From Hemibagrus wyckioides (lineage: Eukaryota > Chordata > Actinopteri > Siluriformes > Bagridae), in NCBI RefSeq assembly GCF_019097595.1, contig NC_080711.1, positions 7,899,428 through 7,963,427 of the forward strand: 64,000 bases of DNA, given 5' to 3'. The notes beneath the pieces were generated by a model, which was not told the origin of the DNA, ran no database searches, and was given only the letters and a program-made list of their open reading frames with translations. Both the position numbers and the translations under genes were made by a program. Numbering within the stretch: the first letter of the stretch is position 1; each line of letters starts with the position of its first letter. This document shows positions 60,991 to 64,000 of this stretch, piece after piece.

Positions 60991-61663
60991 TATATTCTGT
61001 ATTCAGCAAAAATATACCTTATACTCTCCGAAATAAAGGTACCAAGCCTCGCTACTGTGTGTAAGGGGTTACCTTTAAGTGTGCATGCTTTGTTTTTATC
61101 TTCAGTATGACACCTTTTACAAGTCATGTTACTTTTTTAACTTATTTTTACAGTAAGAGTCGTTAAGGTCTAGTTATGTACTGTAAATTATTTGAAGGTT
61201 TCCAGGTAAAATATGCAGACAAAACGTACTTGATTTATAAACACATAAATCACATCAAAATATAAAAAACAGTGCATGTATCTCATTTACATCACATTTA
61301 CATCACACTTGTTGTACTACAAAGAGGAAAAGATTACACTTGGGCTCTTTATATTTACATATTTAATGAATCACTGTGTAAGAGCTCCCTTCTGTACTGA
61401 GAGGTCTGGGCTTGTGCGTCACACTGCAGCACTGTGAGGGTATCAGTGTCTAGCCAAAAGAGCCCAGGTTGTTACATCCAACTTACCCTATATATACACA
61501 AATACATGGGCACTCAGTGACAAAGTGACCAGAGCTGATTTGTTATCATTGAGTGCTACCGACTTCCAGTGAGATTGATGCCAATGACTAGATGTGGGTC
61601 TGTCCAGTGACCTGACAAAATAGAGAAAATCTTTATACAAATACTTTGTATAAACACTTCACT
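60991..61663. other. Sequence without recognised genes
   Basis: No feature supported. Confidence 0.4.
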
Positions 61664-61845
61664 TGGTGGTAGCTCAAGTGGTTAAGGCTCTGGGTTGTTG
61701 ATCAGAAGATTGGGGTTTAAACCCTGGCACTGACAAGCTGCCACCAATGGGCCCTTGAGCAAGGCCCCCAACCCTTACTGCTCCAGGGTTGCTGCATCAT
61801 GAATCAAGGACGGGACATGCAATAAATCTACTTAACTTAACATCT
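61664..61845 (+). mobile_element. tRNA-derived SINE (family A), good copy
   Basis: A box TGGTAGCTCAAGTGGTTAAG, GGGTTGTTGATCAGAAG, B box GGGGTTTAAACCC, ACAAGCTGCCACCAATGGGC, TTGAGCAAGGCCCCCAACCC, CTGCTCCAGGGTTGCTG, and a short AATAAA tail. The best-preserved head of the four copies. Confidence 0.9.
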
Positions 61846-63755
61846 ACATATACTCTACTGTAAGACCAGTCACTTCACCCTCATATGTTACACACACTAT
61901 TGCTGCACTAGTATACACTCACTTTATATACATTTATAACCTGTCTAATAATCTGTATATTGTGGATTTTATTTATTTTTTGTATAACATTGTTCGTAAA
62001 TTATATGTATAGTGTAGTATCTTAAATCTGTACATTTGAGGGTCATCAGCAGGCAGTTCCTGCATGTATAAAAACATACTCGCTCAATAAACCTGATTCT
62101 GATACGAATGACTCAGTGAAGTGATTGCAATTGAGTGAAGACATTAGTACAGAACACATTGCTTCACATTGCTTCTCTCATGATATGATGCATATAAACA
62201 TTGGTGGATTTATACACAAATGCCAAAGGATGTTTTATTTCAGCAGCAAGAAAACGGATTTGTCCTCGAGTGGAATAGCTAGTTGCACCACCCACTGATG
62301 TTATTACTACGGCAACCAGTAGTATGAACGCCTACTGAAGACTTCATCGTAGAACGATGACTTGCAGTGATAAAGTCACTGTATGTGTGAACATAGCTTT
62401 AGACCTTTCACCTACAGGGCATCCTACTGAACCTGGTGAATAAATAAGTGCTTGCAAACGGTTTAGTCATGTTCATTATTTCATTTCATATCATTTCTAC
62501 ATTTATGTAAAGCCTGTTTTATGCATTTTATCACCGTATTCAATTGCTTGAAGATTTTCACTTCGACGCACAGTTAGTACTTCCACAAAGTTTGGCTTTG
62601 AACCAAAGCCAGAGTGTGTGCTGCTGCAGTACACTACAGACTGAAATATACTTCATGTGCTGTTTAGATTATGAGCATACACTACAAAGATAGCGTTTTT
62701 CATAAACCATGACTTTTATCATGCAAAATATGATTATTTCTTAAATTTTAAATAGCCTTTCACTGCACATCCAGTGTCTAATGAGAAAAGAACACTTCGA
62801 TTAACATGACAGTGTGTTGGTAACAGCACTGCTGTTCAAACTGGGCTCAAGAGGCACTCGAAAATTAAAATGAAGACTAATAAAATTTTAAATAATGCTA
62901 ATCTGGTCTCTTGAATTATAACGAAATATTTTATCAATCACGTTTACATGAACGGGACGATGTCATAAATTATGGTTGGTTACATCTCCCGCGACCCCAT
63001 CCACAAGTCCAGGTGGGGTCGCCACCTCAAGGTCGAGAGCCAACAGTGCAGGGTGCATGACATTTGACAGGAGAGCAGATCAATTCCAATCTTGTTGGAG
63101 GAGGAGATAAGATGATCTGATAACAGGATAAGATCATTCCTATGCTGGGGATGATGTTAATCTTCAAAATGAAAATTCATCTGTTCTTGACCTGGCTTGA
63201 AAGTTGGGGGAGAGTATAAATGTATGAAGTGCAGAATTTGAATAGGGTGAATGGAGGATCTAAATGTAAATGACGAGCAAGTGCATCACGTTCATTAGGA
63301 CTTCTTTTATATTCTTGGCAACCAACTTCATCTGGACATGTTCTCCCCTCTCACTAAAATGAAAAAAACATCAAGTTCCATATTAACAAGTGTTACTGAT
63401 CTAATAGACCTCCAGTTTGTTACAGGGAGTGCTGAGATTTTCTAATAACACTACCAATAAAACCTGCCCAAAACAACCTTCTATTCTGTGTATTCTTGAA
63501 ATTATGTAACACACACTCTTGTTAATCACCTCTCAGTGAGTCAACTGATATTCAGTGAAATGTTACATTTTTAGATATTTTACCACAGATGGTATGCCCT
63601 TCTGCCATTATGCCCCAATCACGTTCACTGTGTTATTGCATTACAGCGTGTCAGAAATGCAAATGCATATCAATGCCTGGCAGCACTGCACTCAGGTTGA
63701 GCTGCTCATCAATTTATTTTTTTTTTGGTCAAAATTGCAGGCATGCTTTCAATTT

Positions 63756-63758
<3 letters not shown>
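61846..63758. other. Sequence without recognised genes; one GC hairpin
   Basis: Mostly unique. A strong hairpin is at 62991-63022 (see findings). Frames at 63555-63824 are unsupported. Confidence 0.4.
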
Positions 63759-63794
<36 letters not shown>

Positions 63795-63944
63795 ACTAAA
63801 GATTTTTTAAAATGCCCAAAGTAATAAAAAAAAATGTAAGAAAGAAACAGTTGCATAGATGGGCAATGGTTCTCACTTTCTATAAAGCTAAAAAGAAAAC
63901 GGACATTTAAGTTGCTAGATGAAAAGGGAAGGAAGGAAGGAAGG
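63759..63944. repeat. (GA)n and (GGAA)n microsatellites
   Basis: (GA) at 63759-63790 and (GGAA) at 63926-63944. Confidence 0.95.
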
Positions 63945-64000
63945 ATCCTAAAGGATAAAAAGAAAGAAGGAAAAAAATGAACCCAGACTGACAACCAAAG

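Overview
This window reads as vertebrate, teleost-type genomic DNA. It is AT-rich and full of microsatellites. It also carries many tRNA-derived SINEs, LINE ends (RTE and L2-like), Tc1/pogo-type DNA transposons and unclassified interspersed repeats. There is no operon structure, no rRNA and no CRISPR array. The SINE families are ones I associate with ostariophysan fishes, catfishes in particular; that placement is from memory of repeat families and is moderate at best.

The one protein-coding gene I can support is on the minus strand. It is a corticotropin-releasing hormone (CRF) receptor of the class B GPCR family, best matched to crhr1. Two internal coding exons are seen. The exon at 21986-22073 holds the signal-peptide core and the first extracellular cysteine. 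The exon at 2577-2696 holds the next three cysteines of the hormone-binding domain. Both have canonical splice sites. The first ends in phase 1 and the second begins in the matching phase, so the split glycine codon is restored across an intron of 19,289 bp. The remaining exons (C-terminal half of the ectodomain, seven membrane helices, tail) must lie to the left of position 1. The start-codon exon is not proven. Two phase-0 donors preceded by an ATG lie in 37651-37775, and exon-like splice signals also occur near 60107-60382.

Layout: 1-2576, intron after the second exon, with a pentanucleotide array and one unclassified repeat. 2697-21985, large intron with SINEs, microsatellites, a (TG)n-rich repeat block, a Tc1 transposase fragment, an RTE LINE 3' end and a degenerate tandem array. 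22074-64000, 5' intronic or upstream DNA with repeats on both strands, a 144-bp direct duplication, a pogo/Tigger-like element nested in an older repeat, a tRNA-Glu-derived SINE and several unique GC-richer blocks that could be regulatory.

The sequence is otherwise non-coding. Open frames made of Tyr/Ile, His/Thr or Cys/Val runs are translations of microsatellites and were not annotated. The most useful observations are the crhr1 anchor with its microsatellite splice acceptor, the candidate 5' exons, and two dispersed repeat families that I cannot name, one of which keeps a protein-like pattern across copies.
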